DNA of 64,000 nt from Streptomyces canus (GTDB lineage: Bacteria; Actinomycetota; Actinomycetes; Streptomycetales; Streptomycetaceae), in the NCBI RefSeq assembly GCF_001514145.1, contig NZ_KQ948666.1:284138-348137 (forward strand), read 5' to 3'. Below are positions 39,322-47,953 of this stretch, piece by piece. The stretch's first letter is position 1. Every line of letters begins with the position of its first letter. The position numbers were made by a program, and so were the translations under genes. The notes under the pieces are model-generated. The model was not told the origin of the DNA. It saw only the letters and a list, made by a program, of their open reading frames with translations, and searched no databases.

Positions 39322-40377
39322 TCAGCCGTCCGGGTGATTCCCCTTCGCGGTGCGCAGGGCGGTGATGCACGAGGCGATGGCCTGCTGGAGTTCCTCCAGT
39401 TGCTGGACCATGTCGTCCTCGTAGAAGTCCTGGGCGTCGTCGAAGGTCAGCTCCTCGAACACCTTGGTGGCCTTCTGGAGGCTGTTGTAGAACCTCGTAC
39501 GCCGTTCCTGGACCCGGAGTTCGGGGTCGGCCTCCACGGCCTCGGCGACCAGGGACTTCATGGTGTCGAAGGCCTCGGCCGCCCACTCGCCGGTGTCCTC
39601 GTCCTCCTCCAGTTCCTCGAGGAGGGACAGGTGCCGCTCGGCCTCCTGGCGCAGGTCGACGGGTGCGTCGATGGTCTGCCCGGCCGGGGTCCTGACCTGA
39701 CCGGACTCGGCGATCTGGCGGACGTAGCCGATCCGGTCGGCCGCTCGGCTCTCGGTGGCCACGGCCTTCTTCAGGTCGTCCGTGCGCACCACGTCCCGGG
39801 CCAGCGAGGCCTGGAGGTCCGGGTCCTCCTTGATCCGGTCGAGGAGTGCGCTGCGCGCGGCCCGGGCGGTGGAGGGGTCGGCGAGGATGGCGGCGCGCAG
39901 TGCGGTCGGGTTCTCGGCGACCTCCAGGGCCTTGGTGGGCCGGATGCCCTCGGCCTCGGCGGCCTCGGCGATGGCGGTGCCGCGCTCGGAGCCGGCGCTG
40001 TTGCGGGAGACGTAGTAGTCGAGCCACACGTCCGCGTCCGGCAGTTCCACCTCCTGGCCCGGCGCCAGCGCCTCGAAGTGCGGGACCATGCCGTCGTCGG
40101 CGGCCCGGTCCCAGGCCTTGTAGTAGCGCATGACGCGCTCGGGCGAGCAGCCGGCGAGCTGGGCGAACTCCTTCGCGGACACCTTCGGCGTCTCGTCCGC
40201 GCTCTGGCCGCCGGGCCGCACGCTGCGCGCCACCATCAGGCCGAAGGCCCATCCGCCGGTCCGCGCGTAGACACCGAACTCTCGGGCGTCCCGCGCGACG
40301 AGGTCGGACAAGGGCGCGCCGGACGTCTCGACCGAGGCCTCGGAGGACGTGTCGGACGGGTCGATCGCTAGGGTCAC
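39322..40377 (-). CDS. Conserved hypothetical protein with N-terminal helix-turn-helix-like segment
   Basis: 351 residues, family not recognised. GTG 40377 has AGGAG at good spacing. After an acidic, Ser-rich head comes REFGVYARTGGWAFGLMVAR and an HTH-like VSAKEFAQLAGCSPERVMRY. The middle is Ala/Asp-rich helical (TALRAAILADPSTARAARSA), and the last third is strongly charged, probably coiled-coil (LSLLEELEEDEDTGEW, DMVQQLEELQQAI). The Asp/Glu-rich composition suggests a cytosolic DNA- or partner-binding protein. The SsgA-like gene follows 61 bp downstream with its own promoter. Confidence 0.65.
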   Translation of the reverse strand: MTLAIDPSDTSSEASVETSGAPLSDLVARDAREFGVYARTGGWAFGLMVARSVRPGGQSADETPKVSAKEFAQLAGCSPERVMRYYKAWDRAADDGMVPHFEALAPGQEVELPDADVWLDYYVSRNSAGSERGTAIAEAAEAEGIRPTKALEVAENPTALRAAILADPSTARAARSALLDRIKEDPDLQASLARDVVRTDDLKKAVATESRAADRIGYVRQIAESGQVRTPAGQTIDAPVDLRQEAERHLSLLEELEEDEDTGEWAAEAFDTMKSLVAEAVEADPELRVQERRTRFYNSLQKATKVFEELTFDDAQDFYEDDMVQQLEELQQAIASCITALRTAKGNHPDG

Positions 40378-40470
40378 GGGTGCTTCTCCTGGGCAGGCTC
40401 GTTCGGACCGCACGATGTGCGGGTCGGAAGCCTATTGCACCCTCGGGTGCCGCCGGGGAGGTCGGCCCGC

Positions 40471-41442
40471 TCAGGCGAACGCGTCGCGCAGCGCGGGCAG
40501 CAGCGTCTTCGCCGACCAGTCCAGGAACTCCGGTTGCGAGTCCCCGCCGATCTGCACCAGGGCGATCTCGGTGAAACCCGCCTCCGCGTACGGCCGTACG
40601 GCCTCGACGAAGTCGTCCGGGTCGTCGCCGCAGGGAATCGACTCGGCGACATCGTCGGGCGTGACGAACTGGGTGGCCGCCTCGAAGGCATCCGGGTGCG
40701 GGAGCTCGGAGTTGACCTTCCAGCCGCTGCCGAACCAGCGGAACTGGGAGTGCGCCCGCTTGATCGCCGTGTCCCGGTCGGGGTCGTAGCAGACGGGCAG
40801 TTGCCCCACGCGCGGCCTGCCCTCGCCACCGTGCCGGTCGAACGCGTCGAGCAGGCCCGCCTTGGGCTCCGTGGCGATGACCAGGTCGGCGAGGCGGCCG
40901 GCCAGTTCGCAGGACTGTTCGCCGGAGACGGCCAGGCCGATCTGCGGCGGCTCGTCCGGCAGGTCCCACAGCCGGGCCGACTCCACGTCGAAGTGGTTGC
41001 CGCGGTGGTTCACATGGCCGCCCCGGAACAGCGCGCGGATGATCTCCACCGCCTCTTCGAGCATCTCGTGCCGTACGTCCGCCGAGGGCCAGCCGCCGCC
41101 CACCACATGCTCGTTGAGGTTCTCGCCGGAGCCGAGCCCCAGCCGGAACCGGCCCTGTGAGAGCAGCTGCATCGTCGCCGCCTTCTGCGCCACCACCGCC
41201 GGGTGGTAGCGGAAGGAAGGACAGGTCACGTACGTCATCAGCGGAATGCGGGAGGTCGCCTGGGCGGCCGCCCCGAGCACGCTCCACGCGTACGGCGAGT
41301 GACCCTGCGACCGCAGCCACGGGAAGTAGTGGTCCGAGGTCACCGAGAAGTCGTAGCCGGCCTCCTCGGCCCGCACCACATGGCCGACGAGCTCTCGCGG
41401 GCCGGCCTGCTCGGTCATCATCGTGTATCCGATTTGCACCAT
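40471..41442 (-). CDS. LLM class F420-dependent oxidoreductase
   Basis: 323 residues, luciferase-like TIM barrel. MVQIGYTMMTEQAG start, FSVTSDHYFPWLRSQGHSP, RIPLMTYVTCPSFRYHPAVV, RFRLGLGSGENLNEHVVGGG and IALVQIGGDSQPEFLDW match the F420-dependent G6PDH-like TIGR03557 group. It should use reduced or oxidised F420 with an unknown substrate. No strong ribosome-binding site; a CACCC spacing is seen. Two small hairpins follow its stop (40406-40427 and 40437-40450), the likely terminator region. Confidence 0.9.
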   Translation of the reverse strand: MVQIGYTMMTEQAGPRELVGHVVRAEEAGYDFSVTSDHYFPWLRSQGHSPYAWSVLGAAAQATSRIPLMTYVTCPSFRYHPAVVAQKAATMQLLSQGRFRLGLGSGENLNEHVVGGGWPSADVRHEMLEEAVEIIRALFRGGHVNHRGNHFDVESARLWDLPDEPPQIGLAVSGEQSCELAGRLADLVIATEPKAGLLDAFDRHGGEGRPRVGQLPVCYDPDRDTAIKRAHSQFRWFGSGWKVNSELPHPDAFEAATQFVTPDDVAESIPCGDDPDDFVEAVRPYAEAGFTEIALVQIGGDSQPEFLDWSAKTLLPALRDAFA

Positions 41443-41528
41443 GGGTGCCGAGTCCCCGGTGACCGGAGGGGAAAACGGGCTTCCCAGGCCCTCTCGATCA
41501 AGGCCGGTGGACGAGGCAGGATGCGCGT

Positions 41529-42956
41529 ATGAGTTCCCTGCCCACGAGCACCCCCGCGGCCCAGGGCGTCGACGCCGCCGGCATACAGGCCTTCCTCGAT
41601 GCCCTCGAAGCCGAACCGCACCTCGAGCCGCACAGCCTGATGCTGCTGCGCCACGGCCATGTCGTGGCCTCGGGCTGGTGGGCGCCGTACGCTCCGGACC
41701 GGCCCCATCTCCTCTACTCGCTCAGCAAGAGCTTCACGGCCACGGCCGCCGGGTTCGCCCTCGCCGAGGGGCTGATCCGGCTGGACGACCCGGTGATCTC
41801 GTACTTCCCGGAGTTCGAGGCCGATGTCACCGACCCGCGCAGCCGCGCGATGCTCGTACGGCATGTGGCGTCTATGGCCAGCGGCCATCTCGAGGAGACA
41901 CTGGACCGGGCACGCGCCCAGGACCGCGACGAGCTCGTCCGGGGCTTCCTGCTGGTGCCGCCCGACCGGGACCCGGGCACCGTCTTCGCCTACAACCAGC
42001 CCGCCACCTACACCCTCGCCGCGATCGTCCAGCGCGTCACGGGCGAGAAGCTCACCGAGTACCTGCGGCCCCGGCTGTTCGACCCGCTCGGTATCGGCGA
42101 GGCGGCCTGGATCCCCGACCGCAGCGGCCGCGAACTCGGCTTCAGCGGGCTGCACGCCACCACCGACGCCGTCGCCCGGTTCGGCCAGCTGTATCTGCGG
42201 CGCGGGGCGTGGGAGGGCGAGCGGCTGCTGCCCGAGTCGTGGGTGACCGAGGCGACGCGCGTCCAGATCGCGCACGAGGCACCGCCGGTGGACGGCTGGT
42301 CGGACTGGGAGCAGGGCTACGGCTTCCAGTTCTGGATCTCGCGGCACGGTTACCGCGGGGACGGGGCGTACGGGCAGTTCTGCGTGGTGCTGCCCGAACA
42401 GGACGCGGTGCTCGCGATCACCTCGGAGACCCTGGACATGCAGAAGGTGCTGGACCTGGCCTGGGAGCATCTGCTCCCCGCGTTCGGGGCCGACCCGCTG
42501 CCCGGCCGTGAGGCGGCGGACGCGGCTCTGGCCGACCGTCTGACACGGCTCGCGCTGCCGCCCGCCGAGGGCAAGGCGACCCCCGCGGACCGGGCGGAGG
42601 ACTGGAACACCGCCTTCACTCCCTACGGCGGTGCCTGCGCCGACCAGCCGTCCCTGAGCGCGGTCGAGGTGGACCCGGGGGGCCGCGTGACGCTGGTCGA
42701 CGACGGCGACCGGCTGGAACTGGGGCTCGGAACCGGGGAGGCCGGCTGGACGGTGGCCGATGAGCCGGTGCCCGTCGCGGTGAGCGGCGGCTGGACCGAC
42801 GCGGAGACCCTCGCCGTCGACGTGGCTTTCCTGGAGACACCGCACCACCTGCTGGTGACGTGCTCGCTCGGGGACCGGACGTTCAACGCGCGCTGGCGCA
42901 CCCAGCCCCTGCACGTGGGACCGCTGCGGCGGATGCGGGCGCCGCGCTCAGTCTGA
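41529..42956 (+). CDS. Serine hydrolase of the beta-lactamase/penicillin-binding class C family
   Basis: 475 residues. Nucleophile motif S-L-S-K (LLYSLSKSFTATAAGFALAEG), the Tyr motif YNQPATYTLA (Y-x-N), and a GYGFQFWISRHGYRGDGAYG block near the KTG position. After residue ~330 there is a beta-rich C-terminal domain. No signal peptide, so it is probably cytosolic. Family members are esterases, amidases or D-aminopeptidases. Its 3' end overlaps the convergent pseudokinase gene by 9 bp. Confidence 0.87.
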   Translation: MSSLPTSTPAAQGVDAAGIQAFLDALEAEPHLEPHSLMLLRHGHVVASGWWAPYAPDRPHLLYSLSKSFTATAAGFALAEGLIRLDDPVISYFPEFEADVTDPRSRAMLVRHVASMASGHLEETLDRARAQDRDELVRGFLLVPPDRDPGTVFAYNQPATYTLAAIVQRVTGEKLTEYLRPRLFDPLGIGEAAWIPDRSGRELGFSGLHATTDAVARFGQLYLRRGAWEGERLLPESWVTEATRVQIAHEAPPVDGWSDWEQGYGFQFWISRHGYRGDGAYGQFCVVLPEQDAVLAITSETLDMQKVLDLAWEHLLPAFGADPLPGREAADAALADRLTRLALPPAEGKATPADRAEDWNTAFTPYGGACADQPSLSAVEVDPGGRVTLVDDGDRLELGLGTGEAGWTVADEPVPVAVSGGWTDAETLAVDVAFLETPHHLLVTCSLGDRTFNARWRTQPLHVGPLRRMRAPRSV

Positions 42957-44588
42957 GGGGACGTGGAGGGTGCTCAGGAAGGTGTCCAGGGCCATCTGGT
43001 TGGTGTCGTCGTTCCAGTCGGCCGCCGGGGTCGTCCAGCGCAGTGAGTAGCCGCGGCCCTCGCCGATGAGGAAGCCGCGGCCGAAGGTGCGCACCCGGGT
43101 GCCGTCGACGTCCTCGATCCACTGCATGTCGGCGGCCTCGCGGCCCTGGTAGGTCGTGGCGCGGATGTCACCGAGGCGCTCGTAGCCGGGGTTGTCCTCC
43201 AGGCCCGGTTCCACGTCGTCGCGCCACACGGCCACGGCGTCCGTGCCGACGGCCTTGCTGTAGGTGATGGCGAGCGTGCGCGGGTCACCGGAGGCGCCGA
43301 AGGTGACGCGGTACGCCAGGTCACCCTGGCGTTGGGTCTCCAGCGGCTTCCATCCCTTGGGCAGGGCGACGGAGAAGCCTTCGGGGGAGTGGTACTCGCT
43401 GTATCCGGACGGCAGCCCCGTGCCCGCGGTGGGAGAGGCCGTTCGGCTCGGCGTGGGCGTGGGTGTGAGCGTCGCGGGCGGTTCGACGCTCTCGTCGGTG
43501 CGGCTGCCGGGTGCGGTGACCGACGGGGAGGGGGCCGGAGGCGGTGGGGCGGGAGCGGAGGCGGAGGCCGACGCGGACGGGGCGGGCGCCTCACCCGTCG
43601 TCGCACCGTCGCCGCCGGGCAGCGCCTTGGTGACCGTGAGGACGGCGGCGGCCACCGTGACGACGGCCAGGGCGGTCCCCGCGATCAGGAACCGGCTGCC
43701 GCGGCCCGGGGCCACGCCGTGCAGGACGCGCAGCCGGGACCTGGATTCCTCCGGCGGGACCGAGTCGGGATCTTCGTCGAGAACCCGGAGGAGGGCGCCC
43801 CGCACGGCCGTGCGGCTCAGCCGCTCCCGGGAGTCCTTGCGCAGCAGCCCCTGCACGGTCTGGGTGAGGGGCCCGGCGCGCACCGGCGCCCGCAGCGGCA
43901 GCCGGTCGACCCCCTTCAGGGTGGCCGCGGGCCGGTCGCGGTCACGGAAGGGCGGACGTCCCTCGACCAGCGTGTAGAGGATCGCGCCGAGCGCCCACAG
44001 GTCGGCGGCCGGCCCGATGCGCTCGTCACGGGCCTGTTCGGGGGAGGCGTACGACGGTGCCGAGAGCCGGGGGGCGAGGGTCGCGCCGGCCAGGCCCCAG
44101 CCGGTGACGACGACGGAGCCCTGGTGGTGCACGAACACCTGGCCCGGGCTGAGTTCACCGTGCGTGATGCCCTCGCCGTGCGCCGCCTCCAGCACCTCCA
44201 GCAGCTCCAGGCCGATGCGCGCCGCCCGCACGTGGTCGAACGTCCCCTGGCGGCCGAGGAGTTCGCCCAGCGGGATGCCGTCGACCGGCTCGGTGACGGT
44301 CCACAGGGTGTCCTCCTGCGTCACGGCGTCCACGACCGCGGCGATCCGGCCGGGGGAGAGCACCCGCATGGTCTTGGACATCCGGACGACTCCCGCGGCG
44401 GTGCGCAGCGAGGTCTCCTCGTCGGTGCCGGCCGGCAGACCGATCTCGGTGAGCAGACAGGGGCGTTCGGTCGAGACGTCCTCGCCGTACCAGCAGGTCC
44501 GGTTCGTCTCGCGGTGCAGGATGTCCAGGGGCCGGTACCGTCCTGCGACCAACTCGTGTGTGGAGACGTGCGCCTTGACCATGGTCAT
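42948..44588 (-). CDS. Membrane-anchored protein pseudokinase
   Basis: 546 residues. Kinase-like fold at 18-270 with key residues lost: the VAIK lysine region is CLLTEIG, the HRD loop reads H143-G-E-L-S-P-G-Q and DFG is G-W-G (163-165). One transmembrane helix at about 297-320 (IAGTALAVVTVAAAVLTV) separates it from a Ser/Thr/Pro-rich stalk and an extracellular beta domain (YHSPEGFSVALPKGWKPLET ... LDTFLSTLHVP). Likely a signalling scaffold or phospho-reader like mycobacterial MviN partners, not an active kinase. GAGGG precedes the ATG. Confidence 0.88.
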   Translation of the reverse strand: MTMVKAHVSTHELVAGRYRPLDILHRETNRTCWYGEDVSTERPCLLTEIGLPAGTDEETSLRTAAGVVRMSKTMRVLSPGRIAAVVDAVTQEDTLWTVTEPVDGIPLGELLGRQGTFDHVRAARIGLELLEVLEAAHGEGITHGELSPGQVFVHHQGSVVVTGWGLAGATLAPRLSAPSYASPEQARDERIGPAADLWALGAILYTLVEGRPPFRDRDRPAATLKGVDRLPLRAPVRAGPLTQTVQGLLRKDSRERLSRTAVRGALLRVLDEDPDSVPPEESRSRLRVLHGVAPGRGSRFLIAGTALAVVTVAAAVLTVTKALPGGDGATTGEAPAPSASASASAPAPPPPAPSPSVTAPGSRTDESVEPPATLTPTPTPSRTASPTAGTGLPSGYSEYHSPEGFSVALPKGWKPLETQRQGDLAYRVTFGASGDPRTLAITYSKAVGTDAVAVWRDDVEPGLEDNPGYERLGDIRATTYQGREAADMQWIEDVDGTRVRTFGRGFLIGEGRGYSLRWTTPAADWNDDTNQMALDTFLSTLHVPSD

Positions 44589-44690
44589 CCCTCGCTGAAC
44601 CCCTGGCTCTCACCTTTCACAGAGGTACGGCGGGTGCGGCGGGGTCCGTTCAATCAAATCGTCAACCGATGGAATCCGCTTTCTGGTTGC

Positions 44691-44721
44691 TCGCTTTCTG
44701 ACTTACAAGTCAGTAGAGCGA
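44691..44721. terminator. Inverted repeat after the TPR-prenyl synthetase-dehydratase operon
   Basis: CTGACTT-AC-AAGTCAG (44698-44713) is a near-perfect palindrome flanked by TCGCT and AGCGA. It lies 20 bp after the stop of the last operon gene (44741, minus strand) and 102 bp before the pseudokinase start. Terminator is the first choice; an operator for the pseudokinase gene is possible. Confidence 0.55.
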
Positions 44722-44740
44722 ACGCAGTCGAGCACTTCTC

Positions 44741-45700
44741 TCACCGCAGCCCGAACCGCCCGGCCCAGGCCATGACATCGGCGGTGGTCGCGTTGCCGCC
44801 GCACACCACGAGGCCCAACCGGCAGTCGTCGCCGACGCGCTCCAGCACCCGCCGGGCGGCGGGCAGAAGACATCCGGCCGCCGGCTCGCCCCACACCTTG
44901 GCGTGGTCGGCGAGGTCGAGACAGCCCTGCACGGCCTCCCGGTCCGGGACCACGAGGACCTCGGTGACCAGAGCGGCCACATGGTCGTACGTCAGCTGCG
45001 AGACGGACGGGGCGCTCAGCGTGGACACGAGGGAGGACAGCACGACCGGCACCGGCCCGCCCGCGGCGAGCGCCCGGGACATGGCCTCGGCGCCCTCGGT
45101 CTCCACACCCCAGACCCTGACACCCGGACGTCGTGCCCGCAGCGCCGCCGCGACTCCGGCGATCAGGCCGCCGCCCCCGACGCTGACGAGGACGTCGGTG
45201 AGGTCGCCCGCGTCGTCGGCGAGTTCCAGCCCGACGGTCCCCTGCCCCGCGATCACCAGGGGGTCGTCGAAGGGGTGGACCAGTGTCAGCCCCTCGTCCC
45301 GCAGCCGGTTCACGAGCGAGAACGCACCGTCCATGTCGTCCGTCAGCCGCAGCGACGCCCCGGCCGCCGCCACGATCTCCACCGACCGGGCGGGCGCCGA
45401 ACGCGGCATGACCACCGTCGCCTTGACGTCGAGCGCCGCCGCCATGTGGGCGAGGGCGATCCCGTGGTTGCCGCCGCTGACCGCCACGACCCCGGCCGCC
45501 CGCTCCGCCTGACTCAGCGACAGCAGCTTGGCCGTCGCCCCACGCGCCTTGAACGAGCCGGTGCGCTGGAGCAGTTCGAGCTTGACGGTGACGGGAGCAC
45601 CGAGCAGCGCGGACAGACCGGGGCTGGGCAGGGTCGGCGTGCGGACGACATGGCCGGCGATCAGCCCGGCCTGCTGCTCGATGTCCGTGATCCCGATCAA
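44741..45700 (-). CDS. PLP-dependent threonine/serine dehydratase-like protein
   Basis: 319 residues. Fold-type II PLP enzyme: cofactor lysine in RTGSFKARGA, the phosphate-binding loop VSVGGGGLIAG, and the SGGNHG substrate loop. These match biosynthetic/catabolic threonine or 3-hydroxyamino-acid dehydratases (TdcB-like) and serine racemases. No C-terminal ACT domain, so not the allosteric IlvA type. No upstream ATG fits; TTG 45700 has GGAAGGA before it. It follows the polyprenyl synthetase by 70 bp and probably belongs to that operon, an unusual pairing. Confidence 0.85.
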   Translation of the reverse strand: MIGITDIEQQAGLIAGHVVRTPTLPSPGLSALLGAPVTVKLELLQRTGSFKARGATAKLLSLSQAERAAGVVAVSGGNHGIALAHMAAALDVKATVVMPRSAPARSVEIVAAAGASLRLTDDMDGAFSLVNRLRDEGLTLVHPFDDPLVIAGQGTVGLELADDAGDLTDVLVSVGGGGLIAGVAAALRARRPGVRVWGVETEGAEAMSRALAAGGPVPVVLSSLVSTLSAPSVSQLTYDHVAALVTEVLVVPDREAVQGCLDLADHAKVWGEPAAGCLLPAARRVLERVGDDCRLGLVVCGGNATTADVMAWAGRFGLR

Positions 45701-45770
45701 GACGGTTCCTTCCGGCGGGGAGAGCTCTTCTCGAACCCTGTCCCGACGGCCGGCGCCGGTCAACTCGGCA

Positions 45771-46745
45771 TCAGAGATCACGCCGCAGCAGGTAGTCCAG
45801 CAAAGGCCGCAGCTCGTACGCCGTCTCCGCCAAGGCCATACGACGGTGGGCCTCGGCGAGCGCCGCCGACCGGCCCCCGCACTCCTCGACCAGGTCCGCC
45901 ATCTCCTGCGGGGGCCCGTCCGACTCCAGGAGCCGCACCAGACGTGCCGCCGCAGATGTCGGTGAGTCGAGCGCGGCCAGTACCGGGAAGGTCTTCTTCC
46001 GCTCCCGCAGATCGCCGTGCACCGGCTTGCCCGTGACCAGAGGATCGCCCCAGATGCCCAGGACGTCGTCGACGATCTGGAACGCGACCCCCAGATGCCG
46101 CCCGGCCCGGTCCAGGGCGGCCACCGTGGCGGGGGGCGCCCCGCCGAGAGTGGCGCCCAGTGCCGCCGCGCAGCCCAGCAGCGCCCCGGTCTTGTGCTCG
46201 GCCATGGCCCGGTACTCCTCCGGCCGCACCCGCTCCGGCCCGGTCCAGGGGCGGGTGGCGAACAGGAGGTCGTCCGCCTGCCCCCGCACCAGGTCGGACA
46301 GTGCGGCGGACAGGAGCCGTACGGCGTCGGAGCCGGCGCCGGCCAGGGTCTCGACGGCCAGCGCGAACAGGGCGTCACCCGCGAGCACGGCCGGGCCGGT
46401 GCCGTACGCCTTCCACACCGTGGGCCGGCCCCGCCGGGCCGGGTCGCCGTCCATGATGTCGTCGTGGAGCAGCGAGAAGACGTGCACCAGTTCCACCGCG
46501 ACCGCCGCGGGCACCCCGGCCCGCCCGGGCGCACCGGCCGCCTCGGCACCCAGTACGGCGAGTGCCTGGCGCACCCCCTTGCCGCCGGACGCGACGGCCG
46601 GGGCGCCGCCGACCTCGCACCAGCCGAAGGAGTAGGCGGCCATCTCGCTCACCCAGGGGTGCAGTCGGCCGACGGCCTCCTGGAGCGCCGGCTGGACCAA
46701 CAGGCGGCAGCGGGTGAGGACTTCCGGAGTGGCGAGCGTGGTCAC
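45771..46745 (-). CDS. Polyprenyl synthetase (trans-isoprenyl diphosphate synthase)
   Basis: 324 residues. First Asp-rich motif LLHDDIMDGD with RRGRPTVW, second motif QIVDDVLGIWGDP, and KTGALLG. It extends allylic diphosphates with IPP. The residues before the first motif (V-E-L-V-H-V-F-S) include a Phe-Ser pair, suggesting a short product (C15-C25), but length prediction is uncertain. GTG 46745 overlaps the TPR gene's TGA (GTGA), implying translational coupling. No terpene cyclase is adjacent. Confidence 0.9.
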   Translation of the reverse strand: MTTLATPEVLTRCRLLVQPALQEAVGRLHPWVSEMAAYSFGWCEVGGAPAVASGGKGVRQALAVLGAEAAGAPGRAGVPAAVAVELVHVFSLLHDDIMDGDPARRGRPTVWKAYGTGPAVLAGDALFALAVETLAGAGSDAVRLLSAALSDLVRGQADDLLFATRPWTGPERVRPEEYRAMAEHKTGALLGCAAALGATLGGAPPATVAALDRAGRHLGVAFQIVDDVLGIWGDPLVTGKPVHGDLRERKKTFPVLAALDSPTSAAARLVRLLESDGPPQEMADLVEECGGRSAALAEAHRRMALAETAYELRPLLDYLLRRDL

Positions 46746-47782
46746 CGTACCGCCTCCGTCCGCACACCGAACTCCTCCTGGGCCCGCGCCACCATCTCCC
46801 GCGCGTGCCGCAGCCCGGTCCGCTCCAGCACGCGGGCCAGATCGTCCAGTTCGGCCGCGGTGTCGGCGCGGTCGCGGCCCAGGCGGGCCAGGGACTTGGC
46901 GAGCCCCAGCCGGGCCAGGGCCTCGCCGCGGGGTTCGCTCATGGCACGGAACTCGGCGAGCGCCTGCTCGTACAGGTCGCGGGCCTCGGGGTAACGCCCC
47001 GCGCGGTAGAGAACGTTGCCGCGCATCTTGTGGTTGTAGGCCAGCGCGCTGGACAGGTTCATCTCGCGGCAGGTCGTCTCCGCCTCGGTCAGCAGGGCGA
47101 GGGCCCGCCCGGTGTCGCCGTCGCGCACGGAGACGAGGTCGGCGAGCCCGCGCAGCGCCCAGGCGTGACCGCGCCGGTCTTCTGCGCCCGCGGCGATCCG
47201 GGCCGCCTCCTCGAACATGGTGAACGCGCTGTCGTAGGACCCGGTGTTGCGGTGCATCTGCGCGATGCCGGACAGCGCCCACACCGTGTGCCGTGCCTCG
47301 CCGCGCCGTCTGGCCTCGGCCAGCAACTGTTCGTGCAGCCGGCCGACGGCTTCGTAGTCGCCCTGGATACGGCCGGTCTCGGCCAGCCCCGCCAGCGAGT
47401 AACCGCGCACGACGACATCGCCGCCCCGCTCGCCGAGTTCGGCCGCCAGCCCCAACAGTCGCCGCGCCAGGGCGAATCCACCGCGCTGACGGGCCAGTGT
47501 GCCGCCGCTCCACAGCGCCCAGGCCATGCCCGCGGTGTCCCCGGCCCGGCGGGCGGCCCGGTAACTCGCCTTCCAGGCGCGGTCGGCGTCGGTGACCCGG
47601 CCGAGCCTGCGCAGCGCCTCGGCGACCGCGAGTCCGGAGCGGGCCGCCTCCCCGTGCCGTCCGGCTCGCTCGGCCGCTCTCAACTGCTCGGTGCCGGCGT
47701 TCAGGACCTCGTCCAGCGAGGAGTTCACGGAGAGGGTGGTGAGCGCGCCTTGATACTCCGGGGCGAATGCCTTGCCGTACAT
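46742..47782 (-). CDS. Tetratricopeptide-repeat protein, first gene of the prenyl synthetase operon
   Basis: 346 residues, almost entirely alpha-helical repeats (TPR-like units such as ARRLLGLAAELGERGGDVVV, ALSGIAQMHRNTGSYDSAF, MRGNVLYRAGRYPEARDLYE). No DNA-binding, kinase or membrane domain is seen, so it is a likely protein-interaction or peptide-sensing module. ATG 47782 has GAAAGG upstream. Its promoter region is unusually A+T-rich with repeated TATACA elements. Coupled to the prenyl synthetase by a 4-bp overlap; how it would act on that enzyme is unknown. Confidence 0.8.
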   Translation of the reverse strand: MYGKAFAPEYQGALTTLSVNSSLDEVLNAGTEQLRAAERAGRHGEAARSGLAVAEALRRLGRVTDADRAWKASYRAARRAGDTAGMAWALWSGGTLARQRGGFALARRLLGLAAELGERGGDVVVRGYSLAGLAETGRIQGDYEAVGRLHEQLLAEARRRGEARHTVWALSGIAQMHRNTGSYDSAFTMFEEAARIAAGAEDRRGHAWALRGLADLVSVRDGDTGRALALLTEAETTCREMNLSSALAYNHKMRGNVLYRAGRYPEARDLYEQALAEFRAMSEPRGEALARLGLAKSLARLGRDRADTAAELDDLARVLERTGLRHAREMVARAQEEFGVRTEAVR

Positions 47783-47798
47783 GCATGCCTTTCCGTCC

Positions 47799-47830
47799 GT
47801 ATACACCTCATCTATACATGCTGTGTATAC
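47799..47830. promoter_or_regulatory. A+T-rich inverted and direct repeats before the TPR gene
   Basis: GTATACAC (47799-47806) and GTGTATAC (47823-47830) form a perfect 8-bp inverted repeat with 16 bp between. TATACATG occurs twice (starting 47813 and 47826). The block begins 17 bp upstream of the TPR start and is far lower in G+C than its surroundings, a good place for an operator/promoter. Confidence 0.55.
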
Positions 47831-47953
47831 ATGGTGTGCATAGTTCCTCGTAAATGAGCCCCGGCCCGGGGGCCGGGGCATCATCCGTTGCCGGTCAAGA
47901 CGTGGACGGAGCCGGACGGGTTGCCTGTGAGGCGCAGATCACTGCCTGGGGCC

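Noticed and set aside
40406..40450. Two small hairpins downstream of the F420-type oxidoreductase gene
   Set aside because: Stems of 6-9 bp, imperfect; plausible terminators but mentioned only in the gene entry.
39305..41320. 671-codon minus-strand frame spanning the hypothetical and LLM genes
   Set aside because: Repetitive Arg/Gly/Pro composition; the two real genes lie in another frame with clear domains.
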